From: Herbiconiux sp. A18JL235
Lineage (GTDB): Bacteria > Actinomycetota > Actinomycetes > Actinomycetales > Microbacteriaceae
Assembly: GCF_040939305.1 (NCBI RefSeq)
Contig: NZ_CP162511.1
Location: 744,001 to 808,000, forward strand
DNA: 64,000 nucleotides
Reading direction: 5' to 3'
In this document: positions 25,233 to 33,204 of the stretch, piece by piece
How the letters are laid out: every line of letters starts with the position of its first letter
Numbering within the stretch: position 1 is the stretch's first letter
Translations under genes and position numbers: made by a program
Notes under the pieces: generated by a model
The model's input: only the letters and a program-made list of their open reading frames with translations
The model's database searches: none
Told to the model about the DNA's origin: nothing

Positions 25233-26663
25233 ATGCGGGCGAGCGCGGTGCGGGGGATGGTCGAGCGCCGGAGTCGCGGTGCCTTCGCGCTGTGGGTCGC
25301 CCTCTATACGCTCCTCGCGGTGCTGCCGCTGCCGCTCGCGCTGATCAGTCTCGACCCGGGTCGGGGGTTCTGGATCAACCTCTCGATCGCGTTCGGCTTC
25401 GTCGGGCTCGCCATGTTCGGGCTGCAGTTCGTGATGGTGGCGCGCACCTTCGTGGTGGTGCACCCGGTGGGCATGGACCTCGTGCTCGGCTTCCACCGCC
25501 AGATGGCGTACCTCGCGACGCTGTTGGTGTTCGCGCATCCGATCATCCTGTTCCTCGTCGACTCGCGGTTCCTCGGCCTCCTCGACGTGTTCACCTCGCC
25601 GCTGCGGGCGAAGTTCGCGGTGTCGTCGTGCGTCTTGCTGCTGGTGTTGATCGGTCTGTCGGTGTTCAGGCAGCGGCTGCGCATCCGCTACGAGACGTGG
25701 CAGATCACCCACGCGGTGATCGCGGTGGCCGTCGTGATCACCGCCCTCCTGCACGTGCTGCTCGTCGGCTACTACGTGCGCGAGTGGTGGGAGCAGTTGC
25801 TCTGGATCGTGCTGAGCGTCGCCTTCATCGGGCTCGGCGTCTGGGTGCGGCTGCTGAAGCCGGCGCTCCGGCAGCGGCGGCCCTGGGTGGTGGAGTCGAT
25901 CGAGCGCGAGGCCGGGGTGACCACGATCACGATCCACCCGCGCGACCGGGTTCCCGAGTTCGCGCCGGGCGTGCCGCACGAGCATCCGCACGACCACGAG
26001 GGCGGTCGCGGCCCCGCCGACATGGCGTCGGGCCTCGCGACGCGCCCGTTCCGCTTCGAACCCGGCCAGTTCGCCTGGCTTCAGGCGCGCCGCTCGGCCT
26101 TCGCGCTCACCTACCATCCCTTCTCCATCTCCTCCAGCGCCGAGCATCCCGAACGCATCAGCTTCGCCATCAAGGAGCACGACCACTTCAGCCGCGACAT
26201 CGCCGACCTGCAGCCGGGAGACCGCATGTTCGTCGACGGCCCGTTCGGCGCCTTCGTGCTGCCGCCCACCGGCCCGCTCGTGCTCATCGGGGCGGGCGTC
26301 GGCGTGACTCCGCTGCTCAGCATGCTCGAGACCCTCGCCGACCGCCGTGACACCCGGCGGTGCGAGATCTGGCTGGGCAACCGCGACGAGGCGAGCATCC
26401 CGGGCCGAGCCGAGCTCGACATGCTCACGACACGGCTCGACCTCGAGGTGGTGCACGTGCTGTCGCGACCGACGGATGCGTGGGCCGGCGCCCGTGGACA
26501 CGTCGACGCCGCCTTCGTCACGAGCCGGCTGCCGCAGGTGGCGTCAGGCTCGACCTTCTGCATCTGCGGACCCGACGTGATGATGGACGACATCGAGGCT
26601 GCCCTCTCGGCCGCGGGCGTGCACCGCGACGCCATCCGCTCCGAGCGCTTCGGGATGGTGTGA
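25233..26663 (+). CDS. Ferric-reductase-like transmembrane flavoprotein
   Basis: A 476-residue protein. The first 220 residues hold about six membrane segments of the ferric-reductase/cytochrome b type, with histidines in GFHRQMAYLATLLVFAHP and TWQITHAVIAV plus LLHVLLV as likely haem ligands. A ferredoxin-NADP-reductase-like half follows: FAD site YHPFSISSS near residue 295, NAD site LIGAGVGVTPLLSML near 352 and CICGPDVMM near 445. It should pass electrons from NAD(P)H across the membrane to iron or another acceptor. A His-rich loop (HEHPHDHEGG) is unusual and could bind metal. Confidence 0.87.
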   Translation: MRASAVRGMVERRSRGAFALWVALYTLLAVLPLPLALISLDPGRGFWINLSIAFGFVGLAMFGLQFVMVARTFVVVHPVGMDLVLGFHRQMAYLATLLVFAHPIILFLVDSRFLGLLDVFTSPLRAKFAVSSCVLLLVLIGLSVFRQRLRIRYETWQITHAVIAVAVVITALLHVLLVGYYVREWWEQLLWIVLSVAFIGLGVWVRLLKPALRQRRPWVVESIEREAGVTTITIHPRDRVPEFAPGVPHEHPHDHEGGRGPADMASGLATRPFRFEPGQFAWLQARRSAFALTYHPFSISSSAEHPERISFAIKEHDHFSRDIADLQPGDRMFVDGPFGAFVLPPTGPLVLIGAGVGVTPLLSMLETLADRRDTRRCEIWLGNRDEASIPGRAELDMLTTRLDLEVVHVLSRPTDAWAGARGHVDAAFVTSRLPQVASGSTFCICGPDVMMDDIEAALSAAGVHRDAIRSERFGMV

Positions 26664-26664
26664 C

Positions 26665-26853
26665 ATGTGGCGTTCCCGCGCAGCCCGCCGCGCCACCGTC
26701 GCGGTCACCCTCGTGCTGCTGACCCTCTGCGTGCTGTGGGCGCTCGCGGTGCAGGCCCTCGTGCCGAACGCGTGCGAGCTCAGCACCCCACCGGCGAACG
26801 CGGGCCCCCTGGTGTGCCCGACGCCCACTCCGGCGCCGACGACGGCCGGCTGA
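26665..26853 (+). CDS. Small membrane or secreted protein, unknown
   Basis: A 62-residue frame starting one base after the reductase stop, so very likely translated with it. It has basic residues (RSRAARRA), one hydrophobic segment (VAVTLVLLTLCVLWALAVQA) and a Pro/Thr-rich tail with two cysteines. It could be a small partner of the reductase; no family is recognised. Confidence 0.55.
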   Translation: MWRSRAARRATVAVTLVLLTLCVLWALAVQALVPNACELSTPPANAGPLVCPTPTPAPTTAG

Positions 26854-26947
26854 GCCGCCCGGCCCGACCACCCGCTCCGGCGGGCCTTCGTCGACCCCGC
26901 GCGGCGGGACGACGGATGCGCGACGGCCGATGCCGGATATTAAGCCC

Positions 26948-26976
26948 TTGTTACATTTCGCCTCGTCATGAATAAT
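26948..26976 (+). promoter_or_regulatory. Promoter of the M20/B6-degradation operon
   Basis: TTGTTA (26948-26953), 17-bp spacer, AATAAT (26971-26976). It stands out as AT-rich against the high-GC background, and lies 74 bp before the chosen start of the M20 gene. Confidence 0.6.
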
Positions 26977-26983
26977 TCAGTGC

Positions 26984-27009
26984 ATCGCATCATATGCTGA
27001 CACTGCGAT
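26984..27009. promoter_or_regulatory. Inverted repeat downstream of the B6-operon promoter
   Basis: Perfect dyad ATCGCA (26984-26989), 14 nt, TGCGAT (27004-27009), just after the -10 box. It is placed to act as an operator, possibly for the IclR-type regulator at 41906. Confidence 0.4.
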
Positions 27010-27049
27010 CCATATTGTAAGAATGAGCGAATCACTGGGGAGGACCTCG

Positions 27050-28186
27050 ATGGCACCGGAGCAGGTCGACGAACGCTTCAAAGCGGCCCTCGACGAACGT
27101 GCGGCAGACGTCGCCTCGATCGTCGATTTCATCACGGCCCACCCGGAGCTCGCCCACGAAGAGGTCGAGAGCTCCGCGCACCTCGTCGCCCGTCTCCGCG
27201 ATGCGGGTTACACCGTCGCCACGGGCGTCGCCGGCATGCCGACGGCCTTCCGGGCCGAGCTCGAGGGCGGCGCGCCGGGGCAGACGGTCGGCGTCATCGC
27301 CGTCTACGACGCCGTCGCCGCCAAGAGCCCCGAGGGCGACGTCGCGCCCGTGCACTCCTGCGGTCACGGCGCGCAGTCGGCCGGCGTCGTCGGCGCCGCG
27401 CTCGCGCTCGCCGCGGTGCGCGACGAGCTGAGCGGCACCGTCGTGATCGTCGGCTGCCCGGCCGACGAGATCCACTCCCCGCGCACCAGGGAGCTCGGCA
27501 GCGGCAAGGCGCTGAGCGCCGCGCGCGGCCTGTGGAACGACATCGACGTCGCCCTCTACCCCCACCCCGAGTTCATCGACACGGTGTGGCCGTCGTCGCT
27601 GTGGATGCGGCGTGAGTCGGTGCGCATCGTCGGCATCCGCACCCTGAAGCGCGACGTCGTCTCCACCCCGCTCGACGCGCTCGCCGTGATCGCGCGCCTC
27701 CCCTCCACCTTCGACCCGGCTCGCCTCATGGTCGAGACCGTGCTGCTCGACGGTGACGTCGAGGAGTCGGCGGGCATGGTGATCGACGCGAGCTTCCTGC
27801 TCTTCGCCGACACCGAGGAGGAGCTCGAGGCGCTCGCCGCCCGGCTCCGGCAGCAGTTCGGCGAGGGCAGCTGGACGAGTTCGGCAGCCATCGCCGAGGT
27901 GCGGCCCGACGCGGCGGTCACCGCCCTCGTCGCCGACGCCTTCGCCGCCGCGGGTCGCGACTTCATCGCCGACCCTCCCGCCCTCGGCTTCGCCACCGAC
28001 TTCGGCAACGTCACCCAGGTGGTGCGCGCCGCCATCGTCGGCGTCGGCCGCGAGGAGGGGTGGCGGTACCACACGCCCACCGGCGGGGAGGAGTTCGCGG
28101 GGCCCGCCGGCACCCGCAACGCCCTCGACATCGCACGGGTGATCGGCCTCGCCGCCCTCAGGATCGGAGCCGCGAGCGACCTGTGA
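27050..28186 (+). CDS. M20-family amidohydrolase
   Basis: A 378-residue metal-dependent hydrolase of the M20D aminoacylase type. Landmarks: FITAHPELAHEEVESS near residue 28, HSCGHGAQSAGVVGAAL near 103, GCPADEIHSP near 142. The ATG at 27050 has GGGGAGGA 6 nt upstream and is preferred over the ATG at 27023. It leads the B6-degradation genes. It may free pyridoxine-like substrates or split an amide late in the pathway; the known route already has its own amide hydrolase, so its role is open. Confidence 0.82.
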   Translation: MAPEQVDERFKAALDERAADVASIVDFITAHPELAHEEVESSAHLVARLRDAGYTVATGVAGMPTAFRAELEGGAPGQTVGVIAVYDAVAAKSPEGDVAPVHSCGHGAQSAGVVGAALALAAVRDELSGTVVIVGCPADEIHSPRTRELGSGKALSAARGLWNDIDVALYPHPEFIDTVWPSSLWMRRESVRIVGIRTLKRDVVSTPLDALAVIARLPSTFDPARLMVETVLLDGDVEESAGMVIDASFLLFADTEEELEALAARLRQQFGEGSWTSSAAIAEVRPDAAVTALVADAFAAAGRDFIADPPALGFATDFGNVTQVVRAAIVGVGREEGWRYHTPTGGEEFAGPAGTRNALDIARVIGLAALRIGAASDL

Positions 28187-28251
28187 GCCCCGGCTCGCAG
28201 ATCACCGACGGCGCCACGTACAACCATGCACAGAACAGACAGGACCAGCTC

Positions 28252-29400
28252 ATGACCGACAGCCCACGCCGCGCCGAGATCTCGGGCGGAGGCTTCGCGG
28301 GACTCACCGCGGCCACCGCCCTCGCCCAGATGGGGTGGCGCGTGCGGGTTCACGAGCGAGCGGCGGAGCTTCGCGCCGAGGGCGCGGGCATCGTGCTCTG
28401 GAACAACAGCCTCCAGGTGCTCGATCGCATCGGGGCCACCCCCGACCTCGACTCGCGCTCGATGACCCCGCCCGCCTACGAGACCCGCATGAACAACGTC
28501 ATCCAGTCGCAGGAGACGCTCGACGGCATCCGCTGGCGCACCATGACGCGCCCGCATCTGCACCAGAGCCTGCTCACGGCGGCACGCGAGTCGGGCGTCG
28601 AGATCGTCGCGAACTCCGAGGTCACGGGCGCCACGGCGGAAGGCGTCGTCAGCTTCGCCGACGGCACGACGGCCGAGGCCGAGCTCGTGGTCGGCGCCGA
28701 CGGCGTCGGCTCCGCGGTGCGCGACTCGCTCGGCATCCCGCTGAAGCGCGAGCGCTCGCGCGACGGCATCACCCGGTTCCTCGTTCCCCGGCGCAAGGCC
28801 GAGCTGACGGCACTCGAGCCCGACACCGAGTGGGACAACGTGATCGACTTCTGGAACCTCGAGCCCCGCGTGCTGCGCGTGCTCTACACCCCGGCGAACG
28901 ACGAGGAGCTCTACATCGCCCTCATGTCGCCGGCGGCCGACGCCGCGGGCTCACGGGTGCCGATCGACCTCGAGCTGTGGACCTCGGTGTTCCCGCAGCT
29001 GGCGCCGGTGCTTCAGGATGCCGCGGGCATCCAGGGCCGGTACTACGGCTACCAGACCACCCGCCTCGACCACTGGACCGAGGGGCGCGTCGCCCTCATC
29101 GGCGACGCCGCGCACGCCATGTGCCCGGCTCTCGCCCAGGGCGCCGGCACCGCGATGCAGAACGCCTGGACCCTGGCCGTCAAGGCCACCGAGGCGCTCG
29201 CCGCGGGCGACGACCTGCCGACGGCCCTGCGCGACTGGGAGCGCCTCGAGCGACCCGTCACCGACCTCGCCCAGAACCGGTCGCAGTGGTACGCCGACAC
29301 CCGCGAGATGGCCAAGGGCAACCAGTTCGTGGGCGAGAGCGTCGAGACCGCCCTCTACAACCCGACCGACCCCCACCGACACGAGGTACACGCAGCATGA
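28252..29400 (+). CDS. 2-methyl-3-hydroxypyridine-5-carboxylate (MHPC) monooxygenase
   Basis: A 382-residue FAD-dependent aromatic hydroxylase. It has the FAD motif GGGFAG near residue 12, PPAYETRMNN near 74, the DG motif LVVGADGVGS near 147 and GDAAHAMCPALAQGAG near 287. As I recall it, the Mesorhizobium MHPC oxygenase shares the GGGFAGLTAA start, the TPP.YET segment and nearly identical C-terminal FAD motif, at 379 residues. That enzyme opens the pyridine ring of vitamin B6 breakdown products to an acetamidomethylene succinate. The stop overlaps the DUF1185 start (ATGA). Confidence 0.86.
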   Translation: MTDSPRRAEISGGGFAGLTAATALAQMGWRVRVHERAAELRAEGAGIVLWNNSLQVLDRIGATPDLDSRSMTPPAYETRMNNVIQSQETLDGIRWRTMTRPHLHQSLLTAARESGVEIVANSEVTGATAEGVVSFADGTTAEAELVVGADGVGSAVRDSLGIPLKRERSRDGITRFLVPRRKAELTALEPDTEWDNVIDFWNLEPRVLRVLYTPANDEELYIALMSPAADAAGSRVPIDLELWTSVFPQLAPVLQDAAGIQGRYYGYQTTRLDHWTEGRVALIGDAAHAMCPALAQGAGTAMQNAWTLAVKATEALAAGDDLPTALRDWERLERPVTDLAQNRSQWYADTREMAKGNQFVGESVETALYNPTDPHRHEVHAA

Positions 29401-29981
29401 GCATCGACTCCATCTACAAGGTCCGCGCCTGGCACTCCTTCGTGCAGGAGACCGTGCACGAGCTCGGCCCCGCACCCGAGCAGCCGCTGGTGAAGGCCGC
29501 GGTCGCCGTGGTGTTCGAGAACCCGTTCTCCGGCCGCTGGGTCGACGACCTGTCGCCCCTCACCGACGCCAGCGCCTCGCTCGGCACGGAGCTCGGCGAG
29601 CGCGCCGCGGCGCTGCTCGGCGGCCGGCCGGTCGAGAGCTACGGCAAGGGCGGCATGGTCGGCGTGAACGGCGAGCAGGAGCACATCGTCGCCTGCGTCA
29701 CCACCGTCTTCGGCAACGCCCTCCGCGACGCCGTCGGCGGCGGCGAGGCGTGGATCTCCTCCGCCACCAAGGTCGCCCCCACCGGCGCCACCATCGACAT
29801 CCCGCTGGCGTTCAAGGACGAGGTGTACGTGCGCTCGCACTACGACGCCATCACCCTCGCCCTTCCCGACGCCCCCCGCCCCGACGAGATCGTGATCATC
29901 GCCGCCGTCGCCACCGGAGGCCGCGTGAACGCGCGCGTCGGCGGCATGACCGTGGCCGAGGTGCGCCGAGGCGCACAGTAG
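29397..29981 (+). CDS. DUF1185 family protein, unknown step
   Basis: A 194-residue protein matching the DUF1185 ('amino acid synthesis') family: LVKAAVAVVFENPFSGRWVD near residue 28, SYGKGGMVGVNGEQEHI near 79 and HYDAITLALPDAPRPDEIVI near 146. The fold is known from structural genomics but no reaction is established, to my knowledge. It is translationally coupled to the MHPC oxygenase and followed by the decarboxylase candidate, so a role in B6 catabolism is likely. It could act on an unstable ring-opened intermediate; that is speculation. Confidence 0.75.
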   Translation: MSIDSIYKVRAWHSFVQETVHELGPAPEQPLVKAAVAVVFENPFSGRWVDDLSPLTDASASLGTELGERAAALLGGRPVESYGKGGMVGVNGEQEHIVACVTTVFGNALRDAVGGGEAWISSATKVAPTGATIDIPLAFKDEVYVRSHYDAITLALPDAPRPDEIVIIAAVATGGRVNARVGGMTVAEVRRGAQ

Positions 29982-30001
29982 ACCCAGGAGGAGACCAGAC
30001 C

Positions 30002-30781
30002 ATGAGCTATTCGCACACCCAGTACTACGAAGACCAGTCCATCGCGAGCATCCTCGCCGACGTGGCGCGGGCGCACCGCATCCTCGAGCTCGAGGGCCAC
30101 GGCGACATGTCGATGGGGCACCTGTCGTTCCGCGACCCGTTCGGCCGGGGCCTGTGGCTGAAGCGCGGCAACCTCGCGCTCAGCGAGGTCGAGGGCGACG
30201 ACTTCATCCTCATCGACTTCGACGGCAACGTACTCGAGGGCACGGGGCTCCGCCACCTCGAGTGGCCGCTGCACGCCGAGATCATGAAGGCGCGCCCCGA
30301 CGTGAACTTCGTCGGTCACTCGCACGCGCACTACTCGACAGTGCTCGGCGCCTCGGAGGAGGAGCTCAAGCCCTACAACAACCACGGCGTGTGGTTCGCC
30401 TACGAGGGTGTGCCCCGCTTCGCCGAGACCAGCCACATCATCACCACGGTGCCGCTCGGCGTGGCCGCGGCGAAGGCGCTGGGCGACGCGCAGGCCATCC
30501 TGCTGGCCAACCACGGAGTGGCGTTCGTCGGCAGCACCGTGGCCGAGGTGACCCTCACGGGCATCTTCCTCGAGAAGGCCGCGCGCTTCCAGGTCGACCT
30601 CAAGGCCTCCGGTTTCGCCCCGATCGAACCGGATGCGGAGGAGACCAAGGAGAAGTTCGACCGCATCTACCCCGCGAAGGCCCAGCACAACTTCTGGACC
30701 TACTTCAACCGCCGGCTCGACCGTGTCGAGAACGCCTTCGGCGCCGGCATCTCGCCGATCGCGCTGCCCCCGGGCATCTGA
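30002..30781 (+). CDS. Class II aldolase-like protein, probable HMPDC decarboxylase
   Basis: A 259-residue class II aldolase/adducin-fold protein. Landmarks: HGDMSMGHLSFRDP near residue 35, the metal-ligand pair in HSHAHYS near 106, and LLANHGVAFVG near 165 with a further His. In Mesorhizobium B6 degradation the 3-hydroxy-2-methylpyridine-4,5-dicarboxylate (HMPDC) decarboxylase belongs to this fold and yields MHPC, the substrate of the neighbouring oxygenase. An AGGAGGAG ribosome site precedes it. Assignment rests on family plus position. Confidence 0.8.
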   Translation: MSYSHTQYYEDQSIASILADVARAHRILELEGHGDMSMGHLSFRDPFGRGLWLKRGNLALSEVEGDDFILIDFDGNVLEGTGLRHLEWPLHAEIMKARPDVNFVGHSHAHYSTVLGASEEELKPYNNHGVWFAYEGVPRFAETSHIITTVPLGVAAAKALGDAQAILLANHGVAFVGSTVAEVTLTGIFLEKAARFQVDLKASGFAPIEPDAEETKEKFDRIYPAKAQHNFWTYFNRRLDRVENAFGAGISPIALPPGI

Positions 30782-30831
30782 GCCACCGACTCCACCGACC
30801 CCACCCACGTACCGCGAAAGAGAGCACGAAG

Positions 30832-31767
30832 ATGAGCAGTCTCCCCACCATCGCCACCGTCATCGGTTCGGGCACCATGGGCCCCGGCATCGCCGCGACC
30901 CTGGCCCGCGCCGGCGCCACCGTCCGGCTCTACGACATCTCCGACGAGGCCATCGCCCGTGCCGAGGCCGCTTACGGCGTCGTGCAGAACGTACTCGAGG
31001 CCGTCGACTCGCCGTCGGCTCCCGGCGGCTCGGTGAGCTTCGGCACCGACCTCGACGCCGCCCTCGAGGGCACCGAGCTCGTCATCGAGGCCGTGCCCGA
31101 GAAGCTGGAGCTCAAGCAGCAGGTGCTCGCCGACCTCGAGGCCCGCATCGGCGACGAGGTCATCATCGCCAGCAACACCTCCGGCATCCCGATCAGCACC
31201 ATGGCCGAGTCGATGACCCTGCCCGGCCGCCTCATCGGCATGCACTGGTCGAACCCGCCGCACCTCATCCCGATGATCGAGATCATCCCGGGCAAGGCCA
31301 CCGACGAGGCGCTCGTGGGCAAGCTCACCGAGATCGTCAAGGCGTTCAACTACGTGCCCGTGCTCGAGAAGGAGATCCCCGGCTTCGTCGAGAACCGGGT
31401 GCTCTACGCCATCCTTCGCGAGTGCATGGCGCTGCTCGAAGAAGGCATCGTCACCCCGGAGGGCCTCGACGCCTGCGTGAAGTGGGGCATCGGCTACAAG
31501 CTCTCGGTGATCGGCCCGACCCGCCTTCTCGACATGGCGGGGCTCGACATCTACCAGGCCGTCTCGAGCTACCTCAACAAAGACCTCGACAACAGCACCG
31601 ACACCCCCGAGTTCATCAAGCAGAAGATCGCGGAGGGCAAGCTCGGCTTCAAGTCGAACGGCGGCATGTACGAGTACGGCGAGGGCGACGTCGACGCCAA
31701 GCGCAAGGAGATCATCACCGGTCTCATCGCCGCCCGCAAGACGCTCTCCTCCATCCCGAACGTCTGA
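30832..31767 (+). CDS. 3-hydroxyacyl-CoA dehydrogenase-like protein, probable FHMPC dehydrogenase
   Basis: A 311-residue NAD-dependent dehydrogenase. It has the cofactor motif VIGSGTMGPGIA near residue 10, ASNTSGIP near 117, the catalytic His in IGMHWSNPPH near 140 and FVENRVLYAILRE near 186. The known 5-formyl-3-hydroxy-2-methylpyridine-4-carboxylate (FHMPC) dehydrogenase of B6 degradation is a member of this family of about the same length. It oxidises the aldehyde to the dicarboxylate used by the adjacent decarboxylase. The stop overlaps the next start by one base (TGATG). Confidence 0.8.
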   Translation: MSSLPTIATVIGSGTMGPGIAATLARAGATVRLYDISDEAIARAEAAYGVVQNVLEAVDSPSAPGGSVSFGTDLDAALEGTELVIEAVPEKLELKQQVLADLEARIGDEVIIASNTSGIPISTMAESMTLPGRLIGMHWSNPPHLIPMIEIIPGKATDEALVGKLTEIVKAFNYVPVLEKEIPGFVENRVLYAILRECMALLEEGIVTPEGLDACVKWGIGYKLSVIGPTRLLDMAGLDIYQAVSSYLNKDLDNSTDTPEFIKQKIAEGKLGFKSNGGMYEYGEGDVDAKRKEIITGLIAARKTLSSIPNV

Positions 31768-32630
31768 TGGCGGGCGCCGTCTCCGAGACCGGCCCGGCGA
31801 CCTCGCCGGTGACGGTCGAGAGCATCGGCGACGGCCTCAGCCGCACCCGGGGCGCCGATGTCGACATCGCGTTCCGGGTGCGGGGCGAGGGCCCCGCGGT
31901 GGTGCTGCTGCACGGCACCTCGGCGAACCATGCCGTGTGGGAGCCCGTGGGTGACCTGCTCGAGGGCCGCGCCACCGTGATCGCCCTCGACCAGCGCGGG
32001 CACGGCAGGAGCGACAAGCCCGCCACCGGCTACCGCGGTGACGACTTCGCCTCCGACGTCGTGACCGTGCTCGACGCCCTCGGCATCGAGCAGGCCGCCG
32101 TGGCGGGGCACTCGCTCGGCGGTCGCAACGCCTGGCTGGCCGCGGCCCGCCACCCCGAGCGCGTCACCCGCGCCGTGGTGGTCGACTACACGCCGTTCGT
32201 CGAGCCCGCCGTGCTCGACGAGCTCGACGTGCGCGTGGCCATGGGCTTCCGCCGCTTCACCGGCCCCGCCGAGATCGAGGCCTACCTCGCCGACCGCTAC
32301 CCGCGCATCCTTCCCGGTGCCGTGTCGCGGCGCGCCCGCTGGGGCTACCGCGAGGTCGCCGAGGGCGCCTGGGAGCCGCTCGCCTCACCCGAGGCCATGA
32401 CGCAGCTCATCGAGGGCTTCCGCACGCCGTTCGCCGAGGAGTTCCAGGATGTTCCGCATCCGATGATGCACCTTCGCGGCGATGCGAGCAAGATCGTGAG
32501 CGAGAGCGCGTGGCGCTCGGCGCGCGAGGTGCGACCCGGCGACCGCTGGGTCGAGATCGAGGGCGCCGACCACTACATCCCCGAAGAGCTGCCCGACCTG
32601 GTCGCGGCAGAGATCGCCCGCGTCCTCTGA
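31767..32630 (+). CDS. Alpha/beta hydrolase, probable acetamidomethylene-succinate hydrolase
   Basis: A 287-residue alpha/beta-fold hydrolase. The oxyanion motif VVLLHGTSANHAVW is near residue 48, LDQRGHGRSDKP near 73, the nucleophile Ser in GHSLGGRNAW near 114 and the catalytic His in GADHYIPEE near 268. The last B6-degradation step, release of acetate, ammonia, CO2 and succinate semialdehyde, is catalysed by an alpha/beta hydrolase in Mesorhizobium. Its position straight after the dehydrogenase supports that role. Confidence 0.8.
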   Translation: MAGAVSETGPATSPVTVESIGDGLSRTRGADVDIAFRVRGEGPAVVLLHGTSANHAVWEPVGDLLEGRATVIALDQRGHGRSDKPATGYRGDDFASDVVTVLDALGIEQAAVAGHSLGGRNAWLAAARHPERVTRAVVVDYTPFVEPAVLDELDVRVAMGFRRFTGPAEIEAYLADRYPRILPGAVSRRARWGYREVAEGAWEPLASPEAMTQLIEGFRTPFAEEFQDVPHPMMHLRGDASKIVSESAWRSAREVRPGDRWVEIEGADHYIPEELPDLVAAEIARVL

Positions 32631-32671
32631 CGCCGAACGACGCGTCTTCGACGCGACACGAAAGGAACACC

Positions 32672-33127
32672 ATGCCCCTGTTCATCGACAAGCTCGCCGT
32701 CTCGAGCCCCGACTTCGACAACCTCGGCCGCATCCCCGAGGAGTTCAGCGCCGACGGCGGCAACACGACCCCCGTGGTGGAGTTCACCGGCGCCCCGGAA
32801 GGCACCGTCGAGCTCGCCCTCATCGTGAACGACCCGGATGCGCCCCTCGCGCAGGGCTTCACCCACTGGGTGGTCTACGGCATCGCCCCCGACGCCTCGA
32901 AGCTCGACCTCGAGGCCGAGGGCGTGCGCGAGGCTCCGAACGGTGCCGGCGTGGCCTCGTACTTCGGCCCGCAGCCGCCCGCCGGTCACGGCGAGCACCA
33001 CTACTACTTCTTCGTGTACGCGCTCGGCACGAAGGTGGAGGGTGAGCCCACCCGCGAGGAGTTCCTCGCGCGCTACGCCGACGACATCATCGAGCAGGCG
33101 CGGTACGTGGGCACGTTCAGCCGCTGA
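32672..33127 (+). CDS. YbhB/YbcL (PEBP) family protein
   Basis: A 151-residue phosphatidylethanolamine-binding-protein-like protein with the family's LALIVNDPDAP near residue 48, FTHWVVYGI near 63, YFGPQPPAGHGEHHYYFFVY near 95. Bacterial members have no settled biochemical role. AAAGGA precedes the ATG. It ends the plus-strand B6 operon, before a hairpin facing the convergent GMC gene. It may be unrelated to B6 use. Confidence 0.85.
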   Translation: MPLFIDKLAVSSPDFDNLGRIPEEFSADGGNTTPVVEFTGAPEGTVELALIVNDPDAPLAQGFTHWVVYGIAPDASKLDLEAEGVREAPNGAGVASYFGPQPPAGHGEHHYYFFVYALGTKVEGEPTREEFLARYADDIIEQARYVGTFSR

Positions 33128-33142
33128 CACCGACCCTCGAAC

Positions 33143-33181
33143 CACGAACGCCGCTCCGGATGCTCCGGGGCGGCGTTCGTG
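33143..33181. terminator. Bidirectional terminator between convergent operons
   Basis: Perfect 12-bp stem: CACGAACGCCGC (33143-33154) and GCGGCGTTCGTG (33170-33181). It separates the PEBP gene and the convergent GMC flavoprotein gene; no T-run. Confidence 0.75.
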
Positions 33182-33204
33182 CGTGACGGCGTGATGCGGA
33201 GGGG

